Source: an uncultured Lachnospiraceae bacterium
GTDB lineage: Bacteria; Bacillota; Clostridia; Lachnospirales; Lachnospiraceae
Direction of reading: 5' to 3'
DNA: 27,976 nt
Assembly (NCBI GenBank): GCA_910577785.1
Contig: CAJTNT010000046.1
Span: forward strand, 1 to 27,976
This document shows positions 14,980 to 23,471 of the stretch, in pieces. Made by a program: the position numbers and the translations under genes. The notes under the pieces were generated by a model. It was not told where the DNA came from and ran no database searches. It saw only the letters and a program-made list of their open reading frames with translations. How positions within the stretch are numbered: position 1 is the first letter of the stretch; each line of letters opens with the position of its first letter.

Positions 14980-15954
14980 CTAGGCGCTGAGGTTCTTGCA
15001 GATCTTAAACTGGTATTCCGGAACCAACTTCTGCATTGCCAGCGCCTCATCGATATCAAAATCCGTATAATTGCCATGGCAGTAGGCCACCACCCGGTTA
15101 GATTTGCCTTTGCAGATTAAATCTACGGCATAGGCGCCCATCGTGGAAGCATAGACACGATCCTTACAGGTAGGGCTTCCGCCGCGCTGCATATGCCCTA
15201 AGATCGTAGCCCGTGTCTCCAGGCCGGTCGCCGCCTCAATACGCTTTGCCATGCTGCTGGAATGCCCGATGCCCTCTGCATTGATAATAATATGGTGCTT
15301 CTTCCCGCGCTTGCGGTTTGCAATGATATTGTTCACCAGCTTCTGCTCATCAAAATCATATTTCTCCGGCAGCAGGATATCCTCCGCCCCATTGGCAATC
15401 CCGCACCACAGCGCAATATAACCAGCGCCGCGTCCCATAACCTCAATAATGGAACACCGTTCATGGGATGTGGAGGTATCACGCACCTTGTCAATGGCTT
15501 CCATGGCCGTATTCACCGCCGTGTCAAACCCAATCGTATACTCTGTGCAGGCGATGTCCAAATCAATCGTCCCTGGGATCCCTACTACATTGATGCCCTG
15601 AGCCGCCAGCTTCTGCGCCCCACGGAAAGAACCGTCCCCGCCAATCACAATGACGCCGTCAATGCCATGCTGCCTGCAGACCTCCGCACCCTTGCGCTGC
15701 CCTTCCTCCGTGGTGAACTCTGGGCATCTCGCTGTCTGCAGGATGGTGCCGCCGCGCTGGATGGTGTCCGACACATCCCGGGCAGTCATATCAATAATTT
15801 CGCCCTGCAAAAGCCCTGCGTACCCCCGCTTGATGCCCTTCACCTTCTTGCCGTTGAAAATCGCTTCCCGCACCACTGCGCGGATTGCCGCGTTCATCCC
15901 CGGTGCATCCCCTCCGCTCGTCAGTACGCCAATTGTCTGAATCTCTTTTTCCAT
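14980..15954 (-). CDS. pfkA: ATP-dependent 6-phosphofructokinase
   Basis: PfkA phosphorylates fructose 6-phosphate to fructose 1,6-bisphosphate in glycolysis. From the ATG at 15954, which has a GAGGAGGG site, the protein is 324 residues, close to the E. coli length of 320. It shows TSGGDAPGMNAAIRA (ATP loop), TARCPEF, IGGDGSFRGA with Gly at the position that marks ATP rather than pyrophosphate use (G108), PGTIDLDI with catalytic D131, and MGRGAGYIALW. The usual PGTIDNDI has Leu here in place of Asn. The frame stays open for 77 codons upstream to an ATG at 16185, so an N-terminally extended form is possible but has only a weak ribosome site. Gene order dnaE-pfkA is common in Firmicutes. Confidence 0.96.
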   Translation of the reverse strand: MEKEIQTIGVLTSGGDAPGMNAAIRAVVREAIFNGKKVKGIKRGYAGLLQGEIIDMTARDVSDTIQRGGTILQTARCPEFTTEEGQRKGAEVCRQHGIDGVIVIGGDGSFRGAQKLAAQGINVVGIPGTIDLDIACTEYTIGFDTAVNTAMEAIDKVRDTSTSHERCSIIEVMGRGAGYIALWCGIANGAEDILLPEKYDFDEQKLVNNIIANRKRGKKHHIIINAEGIGHSSSMAKRIEAATGLETRATILGHMQRGGSPTCKDRVYASTMGAYAVDLICKGKSNRVVAYCHGNYTDFDIDEALAMQKLVPEYQFKICKNLSA

Positions 15955-16185
15955 TTCTGTTCCCTCCTCATGTTTGCTGTCAGAATTTCTATTGTCTATA
16001 TTTCTGCTATCTATCATTTTGCTGCCAGAATCTCTGCTGCCTATATTTTTGCTTCCATGGAACCCGCTACTACTATTTCTGCTATCCACAATTTTATCAT
16101 CAGCGACTCTGCCGTCCATTGTTTTGCTATCGGCAGCAGTCCTGCCGTCCCTGTTTTTTTTCTTCTTATTTCTTCTACGCTTCAT
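15955..16185 (-). other. In-frame upstream extension of pfkA
   Basis: A stop-free 77-codon stretch joins pfkA in frame. It would begin MKRRRNKKKKNRDGR, then run through ten five-residue repeats and end KHEEGTE just before the pfkA ATG. The upstream ATG has only AAAGGGTAAGG close to it. It may be an N-terminal tail, a leader peptide reading into pfkA, or untranslated. Confidence 0.4.
15976..16125 (-). repeat. 15-bp degenerate tandem repeat upstream of pfkA
   Basis: Ten 15-bp units read in the pfkA frame as pentapeptides: KTMDG, RVADD, KIVDS, RNSSS, GFHGS, KNIGS, RDSGS, KMIDS, RNIDN, RNSDS. Position 1 is basic in nine of ten, position 4 is usually G or D and position 5 usually S. The last five units are the most alike. 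Confidence 0.75.
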
Positions 16186-16341
16186 TTGCCTTACCCTTTT
16201 GCTATGCTTTATTTACCCTATCTTTTATATATTTTCATGTCATCTATCCCGCAGGCAGGCTTTCCGCCAAAACAGGCCTTGTTATTTTATGACATTTTTA
16301 TCATATATTTCACGGCCAGTATTTTTCCATTCTCTTACATT

Positions 16342-19300
16342 CTAATATCTTTTCGAAATATTTTCAATGCCCTTTTCTACAACTTTTACATTCTTTCTGC
16401 CCAAAAAATTGTTCAATTTGTTGAGTAATTCCGCAGAAACGCCAATATTCTGGCTGGGCGGCAGGCGCTTCATCAATTTTTCCCCAGAAATATAAATAAC
16501 TACGCCATCCCGGCCGTCACTGTCCTGCAGCAGTTCAAACAGCTTTGTTTCTTTTTCCTCATAGTCTTTCCGCCCCGAAAACTGCAGCCACAGCTCCCTT
16601 TTTGCATCGTCGAAAGAATAAATTTTCTCGCAGATCAGCTTGCTGTTCCTCTCCTCCTCCGTGGAGACGCGCCCACGGATGAATACCTTTTCATCGACAT
16701 TCAGCAGGTGGCTGGCCTTCTCGTAGCTTTTGGGGAATACGATTACCTCCACGGCGCCCACCAGATCCTCCAAGGTGAGGAAGGCCATCGTCTGGTTCTG
16801 TTTGGTATACTTGATGTTCTTATCTGTAATCAGCCCGCCTACCGTGGCAATTTCCCCGTCTTGCACTTTGCTCTGGCCCGTTTCCTCATCCAGCAGGAAA
16901 TCGGCGGTCACGCGGGTAATGCTCTTTTTCCACTTCTCCTCATATTCCTCCAGCGGATGCCCGCTGATATAGATACCCATGACTTCCTTCTCAAAACCCA
17001 GGTAGGTTTCCTTGGGATACTCGCCCACATCTGGCAGGCGCACCTCAAAATCCGCCTTGGCCTCATCACTGGCAAGGTCAAACAGCGTCATCTGGCCTGC
17101 CATGGTATGCTTCCTCTCCTGGGCAATGCCGTCCATGATTTGGGCATAAACGCTCATCGCCTGCCTGCGGGTAGCGCCCAGGCCGTCCAGGGCGCCCGCC
17201 TTAATCAGGTTCTCCACCATCCGCTTATTGACTTCCCGGTCTGCCATACGGCTTAAAAAATCCTTCAGGCTGGTAAATTTTCCCCGTTCTTTGCGCTCCT
17301 CGCAGAGTTTTTCAATAAACGTATGGCTGATGCCCTTGATGGCCGAAAGGCCATAGCGGATTTTATTGCCTGACACGGAGAAACGGCTCTCCCCCTCGTT
17401 GACGCTGGGCGCAAGCACCTCAAGCCCCATCTGGCGGCAGGTATAAATGTACTCCGAAATCTTGCTGACATGATCCATCACAGAGCTCATCAGGGAAGCC
17501 ATATACTCCATCGGATAATAATATTTCAGATAAGCTGTCTGGTAAGCCACCACCGCATAGGCCGCCGCATGGGATTTGTTAAAGGCATATTTTGCAAAAT
17601 CCGTCATTTCATCAAAAATCCGATTGGCCACCGCCTCGCTGATGCCATTGCTGATACAGCCTGGGACGCCCTCTTCTGGGTTCCCGTAGACAAAGTTCTT
17701 CCGCTCCCGCTCCATCACGGAAGCTTTTTTCTTGGACATGGCGCGCCGCACCAGATCGCTGCGCCCTAGGGTATAGCCAGCCAGGTCGCGCACAATCTGC
17801 ATCACCTGCTCCTGATAGACAATGCACCCATAGGTCGGCGCAAGGATCGGCTCTAGCTGCGGGCAGTCATAGGTCACGGAATCCGGGCTGTTCTTGCCGC
17901 GGATATAGGCAGGGATAAAATCCATCGGCCCTGGCCGGTACAGGGAAATGCCGGCAATGATATCTTCCAGGCTCTGGGGCTTCAGTTCCTTCATAAAGCT
18001 CTTCATGCCTGCGCTTTCCAGCTGGAATACGCCCTCTGTCCTGCCTGTCCCCAGGGAATCCAGCACGGCCTTGTCATCAAAGTCAATCTTGTCAATATCC
18101 AGCGAGATTCCCCGGTTGCCCTCAATCAGACGCACGGTGTTCTGCAGTACGGTCAGGTTGCGCAGCCCCAGGAAATCCATTTTCAGAAGTCCCAATTCTT
18201 CTAAAGTTGTCATTGTAAACTGCGTCGTGACCGCACCGTCAGACCCCCGGGAGAGGGGGACAAACTCATCCACAGCCTCCGAGCTGATCACGACCCCCGC
18301 CGCATGCATAGACGTGTGCCGCGGCAGCCCTTCCAGGCGTTTGGACATCGTAATCAGCCGCGCCACGCTCTCATCCTTTTCATACAGCTCCCGCAGCTCC
18401 CGGTTCATCTCCAGCGCCTTGTCAATCGTAATCCCCGGCTCCATAGGAATCTGCTTGGCAATCGTATCCACAAATGCATAGGGCAAGTCCATCACCCGCC
18501 CAACGTCACGGATAACGCCCCTGGCCGCCATGGTACCGAAGGTGACAATCTGCACCACCCGGTCCTTGCCATATTTCTGGCTCACATAGTCAATCACTTC
18601 CTGCCTGCGCTCCACGCAGAAATCTATGTCGATATCCGGCATAGTCACACGTTCTGGGTTAAGGAAACGCTCAAAAATCAGGCTGTACCGCAGGGGGTCG
18701 ATATTGGTGATTTCCAGCGTATATGACACGAGCGACCCGGCGGCGCTCCCCCTTCCCGGCCCCACGGCAATCCCATGCTCCCTGGCAAAATGGATAAAAT
18801 CCCATACAATCAGAAAATAGTCCACGTACCCCATCTGCTGGATAATCCCCAGCTCATACTGAAGCTGCTCCTTAATCTGCCCATAGGGAAGCAGGCCTTC
18901 TCTCCCTGGGATCTTCACCATCCCCTTCTGGGACGGGTACCTGCGCCCTAAGCCCTCATGGCACAGCTGATTCAGATAGCCCCAGGAATCATAGCCCTTT
19001 GGCACATCGAATTTCGGCAGCTTCGTCACGCCAAACTCAATCTCCACCTGGCATCGGCTGGCAATTTTGTGCGTATTCTCCAAAGCCTCCAGCGCATAAG
19101 GAAACAGCCCCTTCATTTCTTCTTCTGACTTTACATAATACTGCCCGCCCTCATAGCGCATACGGTTCTCATCCGCCAGCTTTTTCCCAGTCTGGATACA
19201 CAGCAGGATATCATGGGAGTCCACATCCGTATTGTATGTATAATGCACGTCGTTGGTTGCCACCAAGGGAATCCCTGTATCCTTGCTTAAACGCAGCAGC

Positions 19301-19866
19301 TGCTGGTTTACATGCTTCTGCTCCGGCAGGCCGTGATCCTGCAGCTCCAGGAAGTAATTTCCCTGGCCAAAAACCCCCTCATACCACTGTGCGGCCTTCT
19401 TTGCTTCCTCATAGAAACCACGTGCAAGCAGCTTTTGCACCTCCCCGGCCAGGCAGGCGCTTAGCACAATCAGCCCTTCATGGTATGTTTCCAGCACCTC
19501 ACGGTCTACCCGCGGCCTGTAGTAATAGCCTTCCGTAAACCCCCGGGAGACAATCTTCATCAGGTTGCTGTATCCTTGATTATTCTCTGCCAGCAGGATT
19601 AGATGGAAATAACGGTCCTCTCCTTCCACCTTCTCCCGGTCAAACCGGGAGCCTGGAGCAACATAGACCTCACAGCCTAAAATAGGGCGGATCCCTGCTG
19701 CCCTGGCCTCACGGTAAAAATCAATGACCCCATACATCACGCCATGGTCTGTAATCGCGGCCGCCTCCATACCCAATTCCTTTATCCTGGCGACATATTC
19801 CTTAATTTTATTTGAGCCGTCCAAAAGGCTGTATTCCGTATGGACATGAAGATGCGCAAACGCCAT
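16342..19866 (-). CDS. dnaE: DNA polymerase III alpha subunit DnaE
   Basis: This is a replicative DNA polymerase of the DnaE type, 1174 residues, full length. A PHP domain (~4-210; HLHVHTEYSLLDG, AITDHG, FHLILLAENNQGY) precedes the polymerase III palm with GPGRGSAAGSLVSY (~369-382) and the catalytic PDIDIDF (D411 and D413). Fingers and the helix-hairpin-helix region follow (~820-890), then an OB fold (~1004-1083, ATVGGLITDKNIKYTKQNQTM) and a short C-terminal domain. Clostridia normally also have PolC as main polymerase, with DnaE extending primers; that division of labour is inferred. The ATG at 19866 follows GAGGAGAGG. The gene starts 36 bp after the response regulator, and pfkA follows with no clear terminator between. 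Confidence 0.97.
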   Translation of the reverse strand: MAFAHLHVHTEYSLLDGSNKIKEYVARIKELGMEAAAITDHGVMYGVIDFYREARAAGIRPILGCEVYVAPGSRFDREKVEGEDRYFHLILLAENNQGYSNLMKIVSRGFTEGYYYRPRVDREVLETYHEGLIVLSACLAGEVQKLLARGFYEEAKKAAQWYEGVFGQGNYFLELQDHGLPEQKHVNQQLLRLSKDTGIPLVATNDVHYTYNTDVDSHDILLCIQTGKKLADENRMRYEGGQYYVKSEEEMKGLFPYALEALENTHKIASRCQVEIEFGVTKLPKFDVPKGYDSWGYLNQLCHEGLGRRYPSQKGMVKIPGREGLLPYGQIKEQLQYELGIIQQMGYVDYFLIVWDFIHFAREHGIAVGPGRGSAAGSLVSYTLEITNIDPLRYSLIFERFLNPERVTMPDIDIDFCVERRQEVIDYVSQKYGKDRVVQIVTFGTMAARGVIRDVGRVMDLPYAFVDTIAKQIPMEPGITIDKALEMNRELRELYEKDESVARLITMSKRLEGLPRHTSMHAAGVVISSEAVDEFVPLSRGSDGAVTTQFTMTTLEELGLLKMDFLGLRNLTVLQNTVRLIEGNRGISLDIDKIDFDDKAVLDSLGTGRTEGVFQLESAGMKSFMKELKPQSLEDIIAGISLYRPGPMDFIPAYIRGKNSPDSVTYDCPQLEPILAPTYGCIVYQEQVMQIVRDLAGYTLGRSDLVRRAMSKKKASVMERERKNFVYGNPEEGVPGCISNGISEAVANRIFDEMTDFAKYAFNKSHAAAYAVVAYQTAYLKYYYPMEYMASLMSSVMDHVSKISEYIYTCRQMGLEVLAPSVNEGESRFSVSGNKIRYGLSAIKGISHTFIEKLCEERKERGKFTSLKDFLSRMADREVNKRMVENLIKAGALDGLGATRRQAMSVYAQIMDGIAQERKHTMAGQMTLFDLASDEAKADFEVRLPDVGEYPKETYLGFEKEVMGIYISGHPLEEYEEKWKKSITRVTADFLLDEETGQSKVQDGEIATVGGLITDKNIKYTKQNQTMAFLTLEDLVGAVEVIVFPKSYEKASHLLNVDEKVFIRGRVSTEEERNSKLICEKIYSFDDAKRELWLQFSGRKDYEEKETKLFELLQDSDGRDGVVIYISGEKLMKRLPPSQNIGVSAELLNKLNNFLGRKNVKVVEKGIENISKRY

Positions 19867-19902
19867 GTTATCCTCTCCTCTCTATTTTGCCCTTCCGTAT
19901 CG

Positions 19903-21021
19903 CTAAAGAAGCTCCGTATCCGTATACATATCCGTATCGGTATCAATCTGTTCCATCTCTTCCCTAGACATACGGAAACATTCCATAATCTTAGGCGAAA
20001 AAACACCGCATTCCCCGCCCAAGATCATATAATATGCTTTTTCCCTGGAATAAGCCCTCTTATATACGCGCTCGCTAATCAATGCATGGTAAGCGTCCAC
20101 TACCGACACAATCTGCGCCGAAATTGGTATCTCATCCCCTTTCAAGCCTTCCGGATAGCCGTTTCCATCATACCGCTCATGATGGTATTGGCAGATTTCC
20201 ATGCCTATCTTATGGTAAAGCGGCGTCTGCAGATCCTTCATCATCCGCATGATTTCGCATCCTTTTGCCGTATGGGATTTCATATAATCTAATTCCTCTT
20301 TCGTAAGCTTTGCAGGCTTATAGAGAACATGGTCTGAAATCAGGAGCTTCCCAATATCCCGCAGGGATGACATCTCTGATATGATTGCCACTTCTTTGTC
20401 CGTCAGCTTATATTCCGGATAATTCCGCTGTACCTTCTTGCTGACGATTCTGGTAATCTCCCTCATAATCTGTACATTGTCTATGAACTCCGGGTAATTG
20501 CGCTCCAAAATATTGCAGACAATGTCAATCATTGTCTCATTGACTTTCTTCAGTTTGCGGGCCTGCATCTTCATCACAGAAAGCTGTTTCATCAAAATCT
20601 TGCCCTGCTCATATACCTTCTGCTCCATCTGGTTCTTGTGCTGATACAGAGATATGCTGTTATTCACACGGTTCTTCATCACATCCAGGTCAAAGGGCTT
20701 GCGGATCAAATCATGGGCGCCCATCTGGATACACCTCTTCTCCAGTTCCGCAGAATGCTCCGCCGTGACAATCAGCACGGGAATATGATCCAGCCAGTTC
20801 TTTTCCTTCATGGCCGCCAGCACCTTACTCCCATCTTCCCCCAGGAAATACCAGTCTAAAAGCACGGCCGCGATCTCCTCATGGTACTTTTCCAGCAGCT
20901 GAAGAGCCCTGTCCGTATCGCTCGCCTCTAAGATCTGATAGTACTCCTGGAAAATCTCCACCATAATCATTCGGTTGCTTTCCAGGTCATCCACAATTAA
21001 TATCTTATGCCGTTCTGCCAT
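19903..21021 (-). CDS. Response regulator with degenerate HD-GYP output domain
   Basis: The 372 residues begin with a CheY-like receiver domain (ILIVDD with D11 and D12, phospho-acceptor D56 in AAVLLDW, K108 in IRKPFD). A coiled linker (~125-165) leads to an HD-GYP-like domain (~170-345). The catalytic HD of HD-GYP phosphodiesterases (HDIGK) reads R221-D222 in SLRDIGKLL, and the early His is also absent. H250, H280-H281 in CQYHHERYDGNGYP and D309 remain. It is therefore probably impaired in cleaving cyclic di-GMP and may act by binding. It is translated from TAAGGAGGAGG overlapping the stop of the FapA-like gene, 12 bp away, so the two products are probably made together. No histidine kinase gene is in the window. 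Confidence 0.9.
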   Translation of the reverse strand: MAERHKILIVDDLESNRMIMVEIFQEYYQILEASDTDRALQLLEKYHEEIAAVLLDWYFLGEDGSKVLAAMKEKNWLDHIPVLIVTAEHSAELEKRCIQMGAHDLIRKPFDLDVMKNRVNNSISLYQHKNQMEQKVYEQGKILMKQLSVMKMQARKLKKVNETMIDIVCNILERNYPEFIDNVQIMREITRIVSKKVQRNYPEYKLTDKEVAIISEMSSLRDIGKLLISDHVLYKPAKLTKEELDYMKSHTAKGCEIMRMMKDLQTPLYHKIGMEICQYHHERYDGNGYPEGLKGDEIPISAQIVSVVDAYHALISERVYKRAYSREKAYYMILGGECGVFSPKIMECFRMSREEMEQIDTDTDMYTDTELL

Positions 21022-21033
21022 CTGTCCTCCTCC

Positions 21034-23172
21034 TTAATTCCGAAATACGCCTATATCCTTTAAGGAACGCCGCACCGTGACATTCTTAACGGCACTCAGC
21101 GCCGACCATCGCTTGCCGTCCATCTGCACCACAGTACCAGCATTCAGAACCCCACGCACAAGCATGCTTGCCTGATCTGCCTTGTCATGTATGGCATCCA
21201 GCTCCTTTTTATATTCCATCTGCTGTTCCATCTGCTTGCGCTTAATATAGGTTGACTGCTCTACCTTGAGATAGAGTTCCATCGTATTGCGCACTTCCGG
21301 CGGATACTGCTTTTGCAGCTTCCGATACGCTTCCTCAAAAATAGCCAGCTCAGCCTGCAGCTTTTTCAGTTTAATATCCGCCTCTTCTTCTTTCTTCTTC
21401 ATCTCTTTGTTCATCCCAAGGAAAATATTCGTAGCGAGCCCCGCACGGTTCCCAATATGAAAAGCCTCGATCTGGTATACCGCTGCGGCATTGCCGCCAA
21501 TCAGCGCCCCCTTGCTGCCCGAAATGACAATCTCCTTCCCAGACGCCAGATTGCTGTTCATGACATAATTGGCATAAATCCCATCCTTGGCGGTCAGCGA
21601 AGCTCCCTCAAAAAACTTGCCATGGATTTCTCCCCCGGACTCTATTACCGCATAGCCGCCGCCGGACACGCCTTTCTTTATGACAATCTTCTTACCGCCT
21701 TGCAAATGCGCAGCCTCTACATTGCCTTCTACCACAAGCTGATCCGCCGCCTGGATAACCACGCCGCTCCCGACATTTCCCCGCACCCAGATGCTTCCAT
21801 GAAACCGCAGGTTGCCTGTAGAAATCGTGACTTCATCGACTATCATAAGGGGCTGGATGGTCAGAGAATTGCCCTCTAGCTCAATCTTCCCGGACTCCCT
21901 GGCAATATAAGTCTTCTTATCCGGCGAGAGCAGAAACCCCCTTCCCCTAAGGACTGGCTTTTCCTGCCCGCCCTGTGCCGGAAGCTCCGTACCATCTACG
22001 GCCCTGCCCCCTACGCCCGGCTGGGCTTCATGATATACGGCTATGATCTGTCCAGCTTTCACCTGCTCAAAGTAAACCGTATTCTGGTAATCAATGGAAC
22101 CGTCCTGACGAATTGCAGGAATCTGGGGAATTCCGGTTCTGAAAAAGTACTCATAATACCCATCCTTGCCCTGTTTGGGGCTTATCCCCTCCGCCACAAG
22201 AAAACGGTTGCTGGACTTATCCGCCTCTTTGAGGTATCTCTCGATATTGTCATGCTTAATGCCAAATACGATGTTGTTTTTCTCCAAAAGCTGCAGAATC
22301 TCTTCTTTGGTTTTGCATGAGCCCTTTTCCAACGTCACATATGCCTCCATCTTGTTCGGGTTGACGGTCACAAGGCATTCTGCCGCCAGCTTCGCCTGTT
22401 CTTCCAGCACCTCAAACTGGAAATTCTCACTAACCCTCTCTTCTTCCTGCCTCCTGTCCTCCGCCCGCTGTTCCTGCATCTTCTTACGGATCTGCTCCAT
22501 GTCCTTTGCAGAATACATCAGGCTCATATAGGCTGAGACATCCAGGCCTGCTTCCAGGCCGAGGCGGATTTCCCGCATCTGCTTCCAGCGGTATAATTCT
22601 TTGGCATACAAGGACACATTCAGCCTCTTCTCCAGGCCGAAGCGGATTTCCCGCATCTGCTGCCAGCCAAAATTTATCTTAGCGTACAAGGATACATCCA
22701 GCCCCTCCTCCAGGCCGAGACGGATTTCCCGTATAGACTCCCCCAAAAATTCCATGATCAGGTAGGGCTCCAAATCCGCCTTATGCTCCAGCGCCAGCCG
22801 GATTTCTTCCAGCTGATCCGGCTCATACCCTTTCTGGATATAGGGAAAAATATTCACATTCCCCTGCTTTGCCTTGCGTATCTGACGCAGGTAGCCTGCC
22901 GACAGGGACTGGTATTCTGACAGCTTTATCCCATCCTGAAGCCCCTTGCGGATTTGGCGCATCCTATCATAAGTAAGCTCCTCTCTGGCGTACACAGACA
23001 CATCCAGCCCGCGCTCCAGCCCTTTCTTAATCTCCTCCATCTGGAACCAGTCGTATTTTACAGAAGTATACCAGGACACATCCAGCCCCTTCTCAACCCC
23101 TTGACGAATCTCTTCTAGCTGCCCCTTATCAAACCCCATAGACTCATATTTCTTCATTAATGAATTCTTCAT
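21034..23172 (-). CDS. FapA-like (DUF342) protein with N-terminal helical repeats
   Basis: Of 712 residues, ~18-232 consist of eight to nine ~25-residue repeats on the theme QMREIRLGLEEGLDVSLYA. A charged linker (~233-260) leads to a DUF342/FapA domain (~265-600) with a right-handed beta-helix-like run of Gly and Val (GNVGSGVVIQAADQLVVEGNVEAAHLQGGKKIVI), and a coiled coil (~605-690) ends the protein. DUF342 proteins include FapA, a factor linked to polar flagella and signalling in other bacteria. The role here is not established, and no flagellar gene lies in the window. There is no signal peptide or membrane helix, so it is cytosolic. It has its own promoter (TTGACA/TAAAAT) and an AGAGGTG ribosome site, and is first gene of a unit with the response regulator. 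Confidence 0.88.
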   Translation of the reverse strand: MKNSLMKKYESMGFDKGQLEEIRQGVEKGLDVSWYTSVKYDWFQMEEIKKGLERGLDVSVYAREELTYDRMRQIRKGLQDGIKLSEYQSLSAGYLRQIRKAKQGNVNIFPYIQKGYEPDQLEEIRLALEHKADLEPYLIMEFLGESIREIRLGLEEGLDVSLYAKINFGWQQMREIRFGLEKRLNVSLYAKELYRWKQMREIRLGLEAGLDVSAYMSLMYSAKDMEQIRKKMQEQRAEDRRQEEERVSENFQFEVLEEQAKLAAECLVTVNPNKMEAYVTLEKGSCKTKEEILQLLEKNNIVFGIKHDNIERYLKEADKSSNRFLVAEGISPKQGKDGYYEYFFRTGIPQIPAIRQDGSIDYQNTVYFEQVKAGQIIAVYHEAQPGVGGRAVDGTELPAQGGQEKPVLRGRGFLLSPDKKTYIARESGKIELEGNSLTIQPLMIVDEVTISTGNLRFHGSIWVRGNVGSGVVIQAADQLVVEGNVEAAHLQGGKKIVIKKGVSGGGYAVIESGGEIHGKFFEGASLTAKDGIYANYVMNSNLASGKEIVISGSKGALIGGNAAAVYQIEAFHIGNRAGLATNIFLGMNKEMKKKEEEADIKLKKLQAELAIFEEAYRKLQKQYPPEVRNTMELYLKVEQSTYIKRKQMEQQMEYKKELDAIHDKADQASMLVRGVLNAGTVVQMDGKRWSALSAVKNVTVRRSLKDIGVFRN
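22477..23121 (-). repeat. ~75-bp repeats encoding the QMREIRLGLE motif
   Basis: Eight to nine units of about 25 codons form the N-terminal half of the FapA-like protein. The three nearest the 22500-22740 end are very similar in DNA (shared ggatttcccgcatctgct), suggesting recent duplication, while the others have drifted. Confidence 0.75.
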
Positions 23173-23207
23173 TTTTCACCTCTTCCACATTGACATGTTT
23201 CCTTCTA

Positions 23208-23236
23208 ATTTTATGTGAAATACACGGAACTGTCAA
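23208..23236 (-). promoter_or_regulatory. Promoter of the FapA-like gene
   Basis: The minus strand carries a perfect TTGACA (23231-23236), a 17-base spacer and TAAAAT (23208-23213), placing the start about 30 bases before the ATG at 23172. The -35 sits in GGTTGACA, mirrored by GGTTGACT copies on the plus strand. Confidence 0.8.
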
Positions 23237-23275
23237 CCATAACCCTTCCAATATCTTCACGAAAAAAGGTTGACT

Positions 23276-23408
23276 GTTACTGTTCACACAGGACTTTGCA
23301 TTTACTGCAAAGTCCGTAAGAAAATGATTCAGGTGTGAGCAAATCCCATTCGCGAAGCGAATTTTAAATGGATTTGCGAATGTTACTGTGAACAGAGTGA
23401 ACAGTAAC
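23276..23408. mobile_element. MITE-like element, 133 bp, with 12-bp TIRs and 8-bp TSD
   Basis: The ends are perfect inverted repeats, GTTACTGTTCAC (23276-23287) and GTGAACAGTAAC (23397-23408). Directly outside lie perfect 8-bp direct repeats GGTTGACT (23268-23275 and 23409-23416), the pattern of a transposition target duplication. Inside are a perfect 10-bp hairpin (23291-23300 with 23306-23315), an ATTCGC-GAA-GCGAAT hairpin (23349-23363) nested in GCAAATCC/GGATTTGC, and an 8-bp stem near the right end. It encodes nothing, so it would need a transposase supplied elsewhere. The inserted element separates the two divergent promoters. Confidence 0.75.
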
Positions 23409-23410
23409 GG

Positions 23411-23439
23411 TTGACTATTTCTCCAAAAAACGTTATACT
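23411..23439 (+). promoter_or_regulatory. Promoter of the CPBP protease gene
   Basis: TTGACT (23411-23416), a 17-base spacer and TATACT (23434-23439) lie 32 bases before the start codon. The -35 is part of the right-hand target duplication of the MITE-like element, so the promoter survived the insertion intact. Confidence 0.75.
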
Positions 23440-23471
23440 CTTATCAAATTGACAGAAAGGGGTATTTATCT

